From positions 7,136 to 71,135 of the forward strand of contig DGSN01000067.1 of the NCBI GenBank assembly GCA_002393575.1: a DNA stretch of 64,000 nt, given 5' to 3'. This DNA comes from Prevotellaceae bacterium UBA4361 (GTDB lineage: Bacteria; Bacteroidota; Bacteroidia; Bacteroidales; Bacteroidaceae). The notes below the pieces were generated by a model, which did no database searches, was not told the origin of the DNA, and saw only the letters and a list, made by a program, of their open reading frames with translations. Shown here in pieces: positions 24,023 to 33,414 of this stretch. Both the position numbers and the translations under genes were made by a program. Every line of letters begins with the position of its first letter. The first letter of the stretch is position 1.

Positions 24023-25204
24023 ATGGAATCGTTTTTTCGAACTCACAAATATCTGATTGAGCATTTGCTGCCCACCGTCAGGCGCGACCTGATGGACGAA
24101 ATCAACTGGAAGGACAGGATGATTGGCGTGAAAGGCGCAAGGGGAGTGGGAAAAACCACTTTCCTGCTACAGTATGCGAAGGAGAATTTTTCGCCCGACG
24201 ACCACAGCTGTCTATACATCAACACCAACAATTTCTATGTGCAAAACTATGGCATAGCTAATTTTGCAGGCGATTTCTACCATGATGGAGGCAAGGTGCT
24301 GCTCATCGACCAGGTGTTCAAACAGCCGAACTGGAGCCAGGAACTGAGAGAGTGCTACGACCGCTATCCAGGACTGAAAATCGTGTTTGCCGGTTCGTCG
24401 GTGATGCGACTCAAAGAAGAGAACCCCGAACTGAACGGGATTGTGAAATCCTATAACTTGCGCGGCTTTTCCTTCCGTGAATTCCTCAATCTGAAATCTG
24501 GGCAGAATTTCCGTTCGTACAGCTTGGAAGACATCATCAAGCACCATGAGGAAATAGCTCCTGCCATCATGCAATATGTGAATCCACGCGACTATTTCCA
24601 AGACTATCTTCATCATGGATTCTACCCTTTTTTCCTCGAAAAGCAGACTTACAGCGAGAACTTGCTGAAAACGATGAACATGATGATTGAGGTGGACATT
24701 TTGCTGGTGAAGCAAATAGAGCTGAAATATCTGCCAAAAATCAAACAACTCTTCTACCTGCTCACCATGAGTGGCAGCACTGTGCCAAACGTAAGCCAGC
24801 TGGCTCAGGAACTGGGCATGAGCCGTGCCACCGTGATGCACTACATCAAGTACCTCATGGATGCACGTCTTGTGAACATGATTTATGCCAAGGGCGATGA
24901 TTTTCCTAAGAAACCTGCTCGCGTGCTGCTCCACAATTCAAACTTGATGTACAGCTTCTACCCTAAACGATTCGACGAACACGATGTGCAGGAAACATTC
25001 TTCTGCAACACAATATGGAAGGACCACCGTGTGAACAAGGTGGGCAACTTGGGCTCGTTCCTCATCGACGAACTTTATGAATTCAGAATCATTGAGCATG
25101 CCACACGATTGAAGAGCAAGGCGAAGACTCTCTTTGCTGTGAATCAATGCGACGTGGGCGAAGGCAACCAGATTCCTCTTTGGCTATTCGGTTTCCTCTA
25201 TTAG
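24023..25204 (+). CDS. AAA ATPase with DUF4143-like C-terminal region
   Basis: A 393-residue protein of the large AAA_14/DUF4143 group. Walker A GARGVGKTTFLL near residue 38, Walker B KVLLIDQVFKQPNW near residue 90 and sensor-like KIVFAGSSVMRLKE near residue 128. Residues ~255-285 (SQLAQELGMSRATVMHYIKYL) look like a helix-turn-helix, and the C-terminus resembles the nuclease-like domain found in these families. The physiological role of the group is not settled. It is expressed from its own consensus promoter and has no gene partner on the same strand nearby. Confidence 0.85.
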   Translation: MESFFRTHKYLIEHLLPTVRRDLMDEINWKDRMIGVKGARGVGKTTFLLQYAKENFSPDDHSCLYINTNNFYVQNYGIANFAGDFYHDGGKVLLIDQVFKQPNWSQELRECYDRYPGLKIVFAGSSVMRLKEENPELNGIVKSYNLRGFSFREFLNLKSGQNFRSYSLEDIIKHHEEIAPAIMQYVNPRDYFQDYLHHGFYPFFLEKQTYSENLLKTMNMMIEVDILLVKQIELKYLPKIKQLFYLLTMSGSTVPNVSQLAQELGMSRATVMHYIKYLMDARLVNMIYAKGDDFPKKPARVLLHNSNLMYSFYPKRFDEHDVQETFFCNTIWKDHRVNKVGNLGSFLIDELYEFRIIEHATRLKSKAKTLFAVNQCDVGEGNQIPLWLFGFLY

Positions 25205-25372
25205 TGTTTAACGTGAAGAGTGAAGCGATAAAAGTAAAAAGCCTCACTCCCAACCCTCTCAAAAGGGCGAGGGAAAAAGAATGAGTGAAAAGTGAAAAAG
25301 TCTCCTACAGAAATTAGCAAAATCGGCAAAATTTTTAGAATTTAGTACAATTAGTCTATTTTAGGAGACATA
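25205..25372 (+). repeat. Intergenic repeats ahead of the pyruvate oxidoreductase gene
   Basis: GTGAAGCG and GC-rich CCCTCTCAAAAGGGCGAGGG elements, then a 72-bp inverted-repeat unit (25299-25371) running from AGTCTCCTACAGAAATTAGC to TTTTAGGAGACA; a sister copy lies at 41818-41890. The rest of the gap to 25525 is AT-rich leader with AAAAACTTAAAAAC oligomers; no promoter was recognised with confidence. Confidence 0.65.
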
Positions 25373-25525
25373 AACTAAAACTTAAAAACTTTTAAAACCA
25401 AAAACTCAACTATAATCATTATAAATAATTAACATATTCATCGACAGAAATTAATAATGATTGAAACAGAATCTGGAAACAGCATTTTGTGATTTCATTA
25501 TTAATTATTAATCATTTAATTTTTT

Positions 25526-28500
25526 ATGAGTAAAGAAAAGAAATTCATCACGTGTGATGGTAACCAAGCCGCTGCTCATGTTGCATACATGTTCAGTGAA
25601 GTAGCTGCCATCTACCCTATCACTCCATCGTCTCCTATGGCAGAGCACGTTGACGAGTGGGCTGTCGCAGGACGCAAGAACCTCTTCGGCGACACAGTAA
25701 TGGTACAGGAAATGCAGTCGGAAGCAGGTGCTGCAGGAGCAGTTCACGGTTCGCTTCAGGCAGGTGCATTGACCACCACCTTCACTGCATCGCAGGGTTT
25801 GTTGCTGATGATTCCTAACATGTACAAGATTGCAGGCGAGCTCCTTCCAAGCGTGTTCCACGTGTCTGCTCGTACCGTTGCATCCCACTCTCTCTGTATT
25901 TTCGGTGACCACAGCGACGTGATGGCATGCCGCCAGACTGGTTTCGCCATGCTCGCTGAAGGCTCCGTTCAGGAAGTCATGGATTTGGCAGCCGTTGCTC
26001 ATCTGTCAGCACTGAAAGCACGCGTGCCATTCATCAACTTCTTCGACGGTTTCCGCACCTCTCACGAGTATCAGAAGATTGAGGAAATGGACATGGAAGA
26101 CCTTCGTCCATTGGTTGACATGGAAGCACTCGCTGAGTTCCGTGCACGCTGCTTGAGCCCAGAGCATCCAATGGCTAAGGGTATGGCAGAAAACCCTGAG
26201 ACTTTCTTCGCTCACCGTGAAAGCTGCAATCCTTACTACGAAACAGTTCCTGGCATCGTTGAGGAATACATGAAGGAAATCAGCAAGATTACCGGTCGCG
26301 AATACAAGCTCTTCTCTTACTATGGTGCAGAAGATGCCGACAAGGTGCTCATCCTCATGGGTTCTGCAACTGAAGCAGCACGTGAGGCTATCGACTATGC
26401 AAATGCCAATGGCAAGAAGTATGGTATGGTTAGCGTACACCTCTATCGTCCATTCTCTGTTGAGCACTTGCTCGCTGCAGTTCCTAAGACTGCTAAGCGC
26501 ATTGCAGTTCTCGACCGTACCAAGGAACCAGGTGCCAGTGGCGAACCTCTCCTCCTCGACGTGAAGGATGCATTCTACGGCAAGGCAGATGCTCCGCTCA
26601 TCGTGGGTGGACGTTACGGTTTGGGTAGTGCAGACGTTACTCCTACCATGATTCTCTCCGTTTACGACAACCTCGAGCTTCCTCAGCCAAAGGATCGCTT
26701 CACTATCGGTATCGTGGACGATGTCACCTTCACTTCCCTCCCAGTTGAGGAAGAAAAGGCACTCGGTGGCGAAGGCATCTTCGAGGCTAAGTTCTTCGGA
26801 CTCGGTGCAGACGGTACAGTAGGTGCTAACAAGAACTCCGTAAAGATTATCGGTGACAACACCAACAAGTATTGCCAGGCATACTTCTCTTACGACTCCA
26901 AGAAGTCGGGCGGTTTCACTTGCTCTCACCTCCGTTTCGGTGACACACCAATCCGCTCCACTTATCAGATTAAGACTCCTAACTTCGTGGCATGCCACGT
27001 GCAGGCATACCTCCGCATGTACGATGTGACTCGTGGTCTCCGTGAGAACGGTACATTCCTCCTCAACACCATTTGGGAGGCAGAGGACCTCGCTAAGAAC
27101 ATGCCAAACAGTGTGAAGCGTTACTTCGCTCAGAAGAACATCACAGTTTACTATATCAACGCAACGAAGATTGCTCAGGAAATTGGTCTTGGCAACCGCA
27201 CCAACACCATCCTTCAGAGTGCATTCTTCCGCATCACAGAAGTCATTCCTGTTGACCTTGCAGTAGAGCAGATGAAGAAATTCATCGTGAAGTCCTACGG
27301 CAAGAAGGGTGAAGACGTTGTCAACATGAACTACGCAGCTGTTGACCGTGGTGGAGAGTACAAGAAGCTCGACATCGACCCAGCTTGGGCAAACCTCCCA
27401 GACGATCCAAAGGTAGAAAACAACGACCCAGACTTCATCAACAACGTAGTACGTCCAATCAACGCTCAGAACGGCGACTTGCTTCCAGTAAGCGCATACA
27501 AGGGCTACGAGGACGGTGCTTGGGAACAGGGCACAGCAGCTTACGAGAAGCGTGGTGTGGCAGCTTTCGTTCCAGTATGGACTCCAGAGAACTGTATCCA
27601 GTGTAACAAGTGTGCATTCGTTTGTCCTCACGCTTGTATCCGTCCATTCGTACTCACCAACGAGGAGAAGGCAGGATTCGCAGCACAGACACTCGAGATG
27701 AAAGCACCAGCTCCAATGAAGGGCATGCACTTCCGCATGCAGGTAGGCGTGATGGACTGTCTTGGTTGCGGCAACTGCGCCGACGTATGTCCAGGCAACC
27801 CTAAGTTGGGCAAGGCACTCACGATGGTTCCACTCGAAGGACAGCTCAGCGAGGCAGCTAATTGGGATTACTGCGTGAAGAACGTGACAAGCAAGCAGAA
27901 CCTCGTGGATGTGAAGCAGACCGTGAAGAACTCACAGTTCGCTACCCCACTCTTCGAGTTCTCAGGCGCTTGCTCAGGTTGTGGAGAAACTCCATACGTG
28001 AAGCTCATTTCTCAGCTCTTCGGCGACCGTGAAATCGTAGCAAACGCAACAGGTTGTTCTTCCATCTATTCAGGTTCTATCCCATCCACTCCATACACCA
28101 AGAATGCCAAGGGTCAGGGTCCAGCATGGTCTAACTCTCTCTTCGAGGACTTCTGCGAATACGGTCTCGGTATGGCACTCGCCAACAAGAAGATGCGTGC
28201 TCGCATCCAGTCTATGCTCGAAGCACAGATTGCAGACGAAAGCACACCAGCAGCTTACAAGGAGGCAGCACAGGAATGGATTGCAGGCAAGGACAATGCA
28301 GACGCATCTCGTGCAGCAGCAGAGAAGCTCACTCCAATGATTCTCGAAGGCAAGCGCAATGGTTGCCCTACTTGCACTCAGCTTGCAGAGCTCACCCACT
28401 ATCTCACGAAGCGCAGCCAGTGGATGTTTGGTGGTGACGGTGCTTCTTACGATATTGGTTACGGCGGTCTCGACCACGTACTCGCATCAGGAGAGGATGT

Positions 28501-29074
28501 AAACGTATTCGTTATCGATACAGAGGTATATTCCAACACAGGTGGACAGTCCTCGAAGGCAACACCAATCGGTGCTATCGCACAGTTCGCAGCAGGTGGT
28601 AAGCGCATCTCCAAGAAGGACCTCGGTTTGATGCAGGCAACCTACGGCTATGTATATGTAGCACAGATTGCAATGGGTGCCGACAACGCACAGTGCTTGA
28701 AGGCACTCCGTGAGGCAGAGGAATATCCTGGACCATCACTCGTCATCGCTTACGCACCATGTATCAACCACGGTCTGAAGGCAAAGGGTGGCATGGGCAA
28801 GAGCCAGGCAGAGGAAGCAAAGGCAGTAGCATGTGGTTACTGGCACCTCTGGCGTTACGACCCACGTCTCGAAGAGCAGGGAAAGAACCCATTCCAGCTC
28901 GACTCCAAGGAGCCTAAGTGGGATGACTTCCAGGCATTCCTCGAAGGTGAGGTACGTTACCTCTCGCTCAAGAAGGTGAAGCCAGCAGAAGCACAGGAAC
29001 TCTTCGACGCAGCTAAGAAAGCAGCACAGAAGCGCTACAACACCTACGTTCGCATGAGCAAGATGGAATACTAA
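25526..29074 (+). CDS. nifJ: Pyruvate:ferredoxin (flavodoxin) oxidoreductase
   Basis: Single-chain enzyme of 1182 residues that oxidises pyruvate with CoA to acetyl-CoA and CO2, reducing ferredoxin. Domain order is complete: pyrimidine-binding domain I (EVAAIYPITPSSPMAEHVDEW), domain II, gamma domain, a two-cluster ferredoxin domain (CIQCNKCAFVCPH near residue 690 and CLGCGNCADVCPG near residue 746), and the TPP domain with FSGACSGCGETPY and GDGASYDIGYGG near residue 970, then NTGGQSSKATP. Codon use is strongly biased, suggesting high expression. The gene stands alone between a repeat-rich leader and a strong terminator. Confidence 0.98.
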   Translation: MSKEKKFITCDGNQAAAHVAYMFSEVAAIYPITPSSPMAEHVDEWAVAGRKNLFGDTVMVQEMQSEAGAAGAVHGSLQAGALTTTFTASQGLLLMIPNMYKIAGELLPSVFHVSARTVASHSLCIFGDHSDVMACRQTGFAMLAEGSVQEVMDLAAVAHLSALKARVPFINFFDGFRTSHEYQKIEEMDMEDLRPLVDMEALAEFRARCLSPEHPMAKGMAENPETFFAHRESCNPYYETVPGIVEEYMKEISKITGREYKLFSYYGAEDADKVLILMGSATEAAREAIDYANANGKKYGMVSVHLYRPFSVEHLLAAVPKTAKRIAVLDRTKEPGASGEPLLLDVKDAFYGKADAPLIVGGRYGLGSADVTPTMILSVYDNLELPQPKDRFTIGIVDDVTFTSLPVEEEKALGGEGIFEAKFFGLGADGTVGANKNSVKIIGDNTNKYCQAYFSYDSKKSGGFTCSHLRFGDTPIRSTYQIKTPNFVACHVQAYLRMYDVTRGLRENGTFLLNTIWEAEDLAKNMPNSVKRYFAQKNITVYYINATKIAQEIGLGNRTNTILQSAFFRITEVIPVDLAVEQMKKFIVKSYGKKGEDVVNMNYAAVDRGGEYKKLDIDPAWANLPDDPKVENNDPDFINNVVRPINAQNGDLLPVSAYKGYEDGAWEQGTAAYEKRGVAAFVPVWTPENCIQCNKCAFVCPHACIRPFVLTNEEKAGFAAQTLEMKAPAPMKGMHFRMQVGVMDCLGCGNCADVCPGNPKLGKALTMVPLEGQLSEAANWDYCVKNVTSKQNLVDVKQTVKNSQFATPLFEFSGACSGCGETPYVKLISQLFGDREIVANATGCSSIYSGSIPSTPYTKNAKGQGPAWSNSLFEDFCEYGLGMALANKKMRARIQSMLEAQIADESTPAAYKEAAQEWIAGKDNADASRAAAEKLTPMILEGKRNGCPTCTQLAELTHYLTKRSQWMFGGDGASYDIGYGGLDHVLASGEDVNVFVIDTEVYSNTGGQSSKATPIGAIAQFAAGGKRISKKDLGLMQATYGYVYVAQIAMGADNAQCLKALREAEEYPGPSLVIAYAPCINHGLKAKGGMGKSQAEEAKAVACGYWHLWRYDPRLEEQGKNPFQLDSKEPKWDDFQAFLEGEVRYLSLKKVKPAEAQELFDAAKKAAQKRYNTYVRMSKMEY

Positions 29075-29121
29075 ACCCATCCCTACCCCTCTCAGCGAGA
29101 GCTGGAGGGGGTATTTCCCCA

Positions 29122-29188
29122 AAAGCCACGAGCATACATCAGTGCAAGAACATCCTCGGCATTGCGTGTATGCTCGTCGTGCTTTTTT
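29122..29188 (+). terminator. Terminator of nifJ
   Basis: Long hairpin with arms AAGCCACGAGCATACA and TGTATGCTCGTCGTGCTT (small bulge), then TTTTTTAT. It follows a GC-rich CCCCTCTCAGCGAGAG spacer. Confidence 0.75.
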
Positions 29189-29434
29189 ATATAACTACAT
29201 TTCTTGAAACAAGCAACAATAGCTCTCACTGAATAGATGAAGAAAGCAACACATATCTGTTTTTATAAACTTCCAATTTCAGTCAAAATAATTAAATTTT
29301 GATAAAAACAGAAACGATTTTCACTTTTTTAATAACAATTATTTTCGATTTCGACAAATAAAGTGTTACTTTGTATTGCCTTTTGTCAATGACTCATACT
29401 GACATTGGGAAAATGTTTTTGAAGTATTTCGAAT
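29189..29434 (+). promoter_or_regulatory. AT-rich upstream region of the TolC-like gene
   Basis: No gene. TTACTTTG at 29366-29373 is one mismatch from the -7 consensus and lies about 60 bases before the ATG; a matching -33 box is weak. The remainder is AT-rich without a recognised motif. Confidence 0.35.
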
Positions 29435-30799
29435 ATGAAAAAATTAATCCATCTTTTGACGCTCTCGCTTGTCTTGGCTTCTCAGGGAGCCATCGCACAA
29501 GAGGAAGGCTCGGTGTCGGGTTCGAAGAAATGGACACTTGAGGAATGTCTGGATTATGCCTTGGCGAACAATATCCAACTGAAGCAAAATGTCATCACGA
29601 TGCTCACCAACGAGCAGAGTGAACGCCAGGCAAAGGCAGCACTGTTTCCCAGTCTCTCTGTCTCGACCAACCATAACGGTTCCTGGCGTCCTTTCTCGGA
29701 ATCGTTTGTCAATCTGAGTGGTGGCACGATGACGACAAGCTCAAACAAGTTGAACTATAACGGCAGTTATGGCTTGAACGCCAGTTGGACAGTGTGGAAT
29801 GGTGGGAAAAATGTGAAAAACGTGGAGAAGAGCAAACTGACTACTGCCATTTCCGCGCTTGCTGCTGAACAAACAGCCAACTCTATTCAGGAGCAAATCG
29901 CACAATTCTATGTGCAGATTCTCTACCAGACGGAAGCCATCAAGGTGCAGAAACAGGTGCTGGAGGCTGCCAAGATTCAGAGGGACCGCGCACAGACGAT
30001 GGTGGAAGTGGGCAGTTTGGCAAAAGTCGATTTGAAACAGCTGGAAGCTCAGGTGAGCCAAGACGAATATAACGTGGTGAATGCGCAAACCCAATTGGAG
30101 AACTACAAGCTTCAACTGAAAAAGATTCTTGAGTTATACGGAACGCTTGAGTTCGACGTGGCAACGCCGGTAGTAAATGACGACGACGTACTCACTCCCA
30201 TCCCAACGGTGTTTGATGTCTTTACTGCCGCGCGAGAACTGAGACCCGAAATCAAAAGCGGCAAATTGAGCCTTGAATTTGCGGATTTGGACATCGACAT
30301 CGCGAAGCGGGGATATTACCCGACGCTGACTCTGAGTGCAGGCATCGGTTCAAGCAACTCCAGCGGACGGGATGACGCTTTTTTCGAGCAAATCAAGAAA
30401 AACATGAACAATACGCTCGGTCTCACTGTCTCCATGCCTATTTTCGACAACCGCCAGAACAAGACGAATGTGGAGAAAGCAAGGTTGTCTCGCCAGAACT
30501 ACGAGTTACGACTGCTGGATGCCGAGAAAACGCTCTATCAGGAGATTGAGACTTGCTGGCTCAACGCCCACAACGCCCAGCAACAGTATCTGTATGCAAA
30601 GACGAACGTGGAGAGTATGCAAGAGAGTTACCATCTGCTCAGTGAGCAGTTTGCGCTCGGACTGAAGAACATCGTGGAACTGAACACGAGCAAAAACAAT
30701 CTTCTGCAAGCGGAACAACAACTCTTGCAATGCAAATACACCACCTTGCTGAACCTCGCTCTGTTGAGATTCTATCAGGGGAAAAGCATCTGGTTGTAA
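29435..30799 (+). CDS. TolC-family outer membrane efflux channel
   Basis: A 454-residue outer-membrane efflux protein. Signal peptide MKKLIHLLTLSLVLASQGAIA, then the WTLEECLDYALANNIQLKQN repeat start typical of the family, two duplicated long coiled-coil halves (KAALFPSLSVSTN and KRGYYPTLTLSAGIG mark their beta-barrel entries) and a C-terminal LLNLALLRFYQG. It forms a tripartite pump with the downstream adaptor and MacB-type ABC genes on the same strand. The substrate cannot be told from sequence. Confidence 0.93.
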   Translation: MKKLIHLLTLSLVLASQGAIAQEEGSVSGSKKWTLEECLDYALANNIQLKQNVITMLTNEQSERQAKAALFPSLSVSTNHNGSWRPFSESFVNLSGGTMTTSSNKLNYNGSYGLNASWTVWNGGKNVKNVEKSKLTTAISALAAEQTANSIQEQIAQFYVQILYQTEAIKVQKQVLEAAKIQRDRAQTMVEVGSLAKVDLKQLEAQVSQDEYNVVNAQTQLENYKLQLKKILELYGTLEFDVATPVVNDDDVLTPIPTVFDVFTAARELRPEIKSGKLSLEFADLDIDIAKRGYYPTLTLSAGIGSSNSSGRDDAFFEQIKKNMNNTLGLTVSMPIFDNRQNKTNVEKARLSRQNYELRLLDAEKTLYQEIETCWLNAHNAQQQYLYAKTNVESMQESYHLLSEQFALGLKNIVELNTSKNNLLQAEQQLLQCKYTTLLNLALLRFYQGKSIWL

Positions 30800-30824
30800 A
30801 ACGTGAAGCGATTGTCTTAGTAAA

Positions 30825-31015
30825 GAAACCACAATTAAACGAATTTTCAGTGTTTAAATTTATCTAATTTCTCTAATTTTAAAAATGCCAGCATTTTTCA
30901 TTCGTGTAATTTGATTATATAATTCTTAATAAAATTCGTTTAATTCGTGCAATTCGTGGTTTCTTTCCTAAATAACATTGTACCAATTTTTTTTACGATT
31001 ACTAAAATATAATTC
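30825..31015 (+). repeat. AACTTGGTA-type element, copy 6, with AACCACGAATT cargo
   Basis: Between tolC-like and adaptor genes. The right end (TTTCTTTCCTAAATAAC, TTGTACCAATTTTTTTTACG, ATTACTAA) matches copy 1. The inner palindrome AAACCACAATTAAACGAATT ... AATTCGTGCAATTCGTGGTT matches copy 4. The left outer arm is truncated. Confidence 0.7.
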
Positions 31016-31029
31016 GAACAATATAATAT

Positions 31030-32205
31030 ATGAATAGAATCATTCAATCATTAGCAGTTTTCTCCACGATTTTCTTGCTTGTATCGTGCAACAAGACGCC
31101 ACAGGTGACTTACACTACCACAAAAGTGACCAAACAAAACATATCTACCAGCATTACGGCTACGGGTACGATAGAACCTGTGACCTCGGTGGAGGTGGGT
31201 ACGCAGGTATCGGGTATTATCGATAAGATATACGTGGATTATAACAGCGTCGTGAAGAAGGGGGATGTGATTGCGGAGCTGGACAAAACGAATCTCCTTT
31301 CTGAACTGGCATCTGCCCAAAGCAACCTGGCGAACGCCCAGAGTACGCTCAATTACCAAACGGCTAATTTCAACCGTTACAAAACGCTCTACCAGAAAGG
31401 TCTTGTCTCTGCCAACGACTATGAGAATGCCCGTATGACCTACGAACAGGCTCGACAGCAAATCGTTGTGCAACAGCAGAATGTGAAGAAGGCTCGCACA
31501 AATCTGGGGTATGCCACGATCACGGCTCCCATCGACGGTGTGGTGCTGAGCAAGGAGGTGGAAGAAGGACAGACGGTGGCGTCTGCCATGACTACTCCAA
31601 CTCTTTTCATCATCGCCCAGGACTTGACTGACATGCGTGTGATAGCTGACATTGACGAAGCCGATATTGGCGGTGTGCAACAGGGTCAACGTGTCAGTTT
31701 CTCAGTAGATGCTTATCCAGAGGATGTGTTCCAAGGTTTTGTCACTCAAGTAAGGCAGGAGGCAACGACGGTGAGCAACGTAGTGACTTACGAAGTGGTG
31801 ATTTCAGCACGGAATGACAATCTGAAACTCAAACCTGGACTGACTGCCAATGTGACGATTTTCACATCTGAAAAGAATGATGTGTTAGCTATACCGACGA
31901 AGGCTCTCCGTTTCGCTCCAACCGAAGCGTTGCTGACTGAGGATGAATCGATTGAGAATGTTGATGCACCGCAGAAGGTATGGCGACAAAACGGGAAGGT
32001 ATTTCAAGCTTACGCTGTAACGACAGGAACGTCCAATGGCACATTGACGGAAATCATTTCTGGACTGAAGGAAGGAGATGAGGTGATTACGGAATTCAGC
32101 ATCAACGGAGGTGCTGAAGCGGAAGAAACTGGGCAGGAGAACAATAATCCATTCATGCCAAGACGGCCTAACCAGAACAACAGACGCGGAGAGAAAGCGA
32201 AATAA
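31030..32205 (+). CDS. MacA-type periplasmic adaptor lipoprotein
   Basis: Membrane-fusion protein of 391 residues. Signal peptide with a lipobox ending FLLVSC (Cys near residue 20), barrel-sandwich lipoyl domain (VGTQVSGIIDKIYVDYNSVVKKGDVIAELD), coiled-coil hairpin (~residues 95-155), second lipoyl half with GYATITAPIDGVVLSKEVEEGQTV and a beta-barrel domain. Links the ABC permease to the TolC-like channel. The C-terminus is Asn/Arg-rich. The operon order tolC-macA-macB(ATPase)-macB(permease) supports the role. Confidence 0.94.
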   Translation: MNRIIQSLAVFSTIFLLVSCNKTPQVTYTTTKVTKQNISTSITATGTIEPVTSVEVGTQVSGIIDKIYVDYNSVVKKGDVIAELDKTNLLSELASAQSNLANAQSTLNYQTANFNRYKTLYQKGLVSANDYENARMTYEQARQQIVVQQQNVKKARTNLGYATITAPIDGVVLSKEVEEGQTVASAMTTPTLFIIAQDLTDMRVIADIDEADIGGVQQGQRVSFSVDAYPEDVFQGFVTQVRQEATTVSNVVTYEVVISARNDNLKLKPGLTANVTIFTSEKNDVLAIPTKALRFAPTEALLTEDESIENVDAPQKVWRQNGKVFQAYAVTTGTSNGTLTEIISGLKEGDEVITEFSINGGAEAEETGQENNNPFMPRRPNQNNRRGEKAK

Positions 32206-32430
32206 CGTGGAGCGTGAAGCGTGAAGCGAGGAGAGTGAAAAGTGAGTCAACGATTTTTTTCTTTTGTCAACAAATGAACACAAATTAGGCACAAATTTAA
32301 ATTTGTTTTTGAGATAATTTGTGATAATTTGTTGACTGATAAATGCCATCCGGCTCAATCGCTTCACGCTTCACGCTTCACTCTTCACGCTTCACTTTGA
32401 ACTTAAAAACTCAAAAACTTAAAAACTTAA
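32206..32430 (+). repeat. Nested palindromes between adaptor and ATPase genes
   Basis: Outer arms are GTGAAGCGTGAAGCG versus CGCTTCACGCTTCAC. An inner inverted repeat runs from GTCAACAAAT (32266-32275) to ATTTGTTGAC (32327-32336), itself enclosing ACAAATTTAAATTTGT. After it come AAATGCCATCCGGCTCAATCG and AAAAACTTAAAAAC oligomers. No gene. Confidence 0.7.
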
Positions 32431-32437
32431 ACGATTG

Positions 32438-33196
32438 ATGAGTGAGAAAGAAAGAAAAGTTGTCATCGAGTTGAAGGATGTGCGTCGCGACTTCCAAGTG
32501 GGTTCCGAGGTGGTGCATGCCCTTCGTGGAGTGAGTTTCAAAATCTACGAAGGCGAATTCGTTACCATCATGGGCACTTCGGGTTCTGGAAAATCTACCC
32601 TACTCAATCAGCTGGGGTGTCTTGACACACCCACCAAAGGTGAGTATTTCCTCGACGGAACTCCTGTGAGAAAGATGTCAAAATCACAACGTGCCAAGCT
32701 TCGCAACAGAAAAATCGGCTTTGTGTTCCAGAACTACAATCTGTTGCCCAAGACTACAGCTGTAGAAAATGTGGAACTCCCATTGATGTACAATTCCAAA
32801 TACAATGCAAAGCAACGACGCGAAGCTGCCATCAAAGCACTGCAGGACGTGGGGTTAGGCGACAGACTGGAGCACAAGTCAAACCAAATGTCGGGTGGAC
32901 AGATGCAACGCGTGGCCATAGCCCGTGCGCTGGTCAATAATCCCGCTGTCATACTTGCCGATGAAGCAACAGGCAACCTCGACACACGAACCTCGTTTGA
33001 AATGCTCGTGCTCTTCCAAAAACTCCATGCTGAAGGACGCACCATCATTTTTGTCACCCACAATCCTGACATTGCCCAATACTCTTCAAGGAATATCATG
33101 TTGAGAGATGGGAAAATACGTGAAGACACTCAAAACTACAACATACTTTCAGCGAAGGAAGCACTCGATGCGCTTCCCGTGAATCAGGACGATTAA
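32438..33196 (+). CDS. MacB/LolD-type ABC transporter ATPase
   Basis: A 252-residue ATPase with canonical motifs: Walker A GTSGSGKSTLL near residue 46, Q-loop FQNYNLLPKTTAVENV, signature MSGGQMQRVAIARAL, Walker B AVILADEATGNLD and His switch FVTHNPD. Partner of the permease gene downstream. The ATG at 32438 is preferred to the TTG immediately before it. In E. coli MacB the ATPase and permease are one chain; here they are separate, as is common in Bacteroidota. Confidence 0.94.
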   Translation: MSEKERKVVIELKDVRRDFQVGSEVVHALRGVSFKIYEGEFVTIMGTSGSGKSTLLNQLGCLDTPTKGEYFLDGTPVRKMSKSQRAKLRNRKIGFVFQNYNLLPKTTAVENVELPLMYNSKYNAKQRREAAIKALQDVGLGDRLEHKSNQMSGGQMQRVAIARALVNNPAVILADEATGNLDTRTSFEMLVLFQKLHAEGRTIIFVTHNPDIAQYSSRNIMLRDGKIREDTQNYNILSAKEALDALPVNQDD

Positions 33197-33385
33197 CAAT
33201 TTAGGAACAATGAAATAACAACTTGGTGATTTATTTAGGAAAGAAATTAAAATAATTATCATAATTACTCCAAAAATTAGGTGTTGTTTAAAACAAAAAA
33301 CATTTTATTTATGATAAAATTATTCAAATTATTTTAATTTCTTTCCTAAAAAACGTACCATATTTTTTTTAACGATTACAAAATT
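33197..33385 (+). repeat. AACTTGGTA-type element, copy 7
   Basis: AGGAACAATGAAATAACAAC then TTGGTG, an AGGAAAGAAATTA arm, the CTCCAAAAATTAGGTGTTG interior, TTTCTTTCCTAAA and TTTTTTTTAACGATTAC: close to copies 1 and 5. It separates the ATPase from the permease gene. Confidence 0.8.
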
Positions 33386-33414
33386 ATACTAAGGCATTTA
33401 ACTCTCTAAGAGAC

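Noticed and set aside
26006..27730. 574-residue minus-strand ORF
   Set aside because: Antisense shadow of nifJ, with a Cys/Val-rich composition typical of the opposite strand of a highly biased gene.
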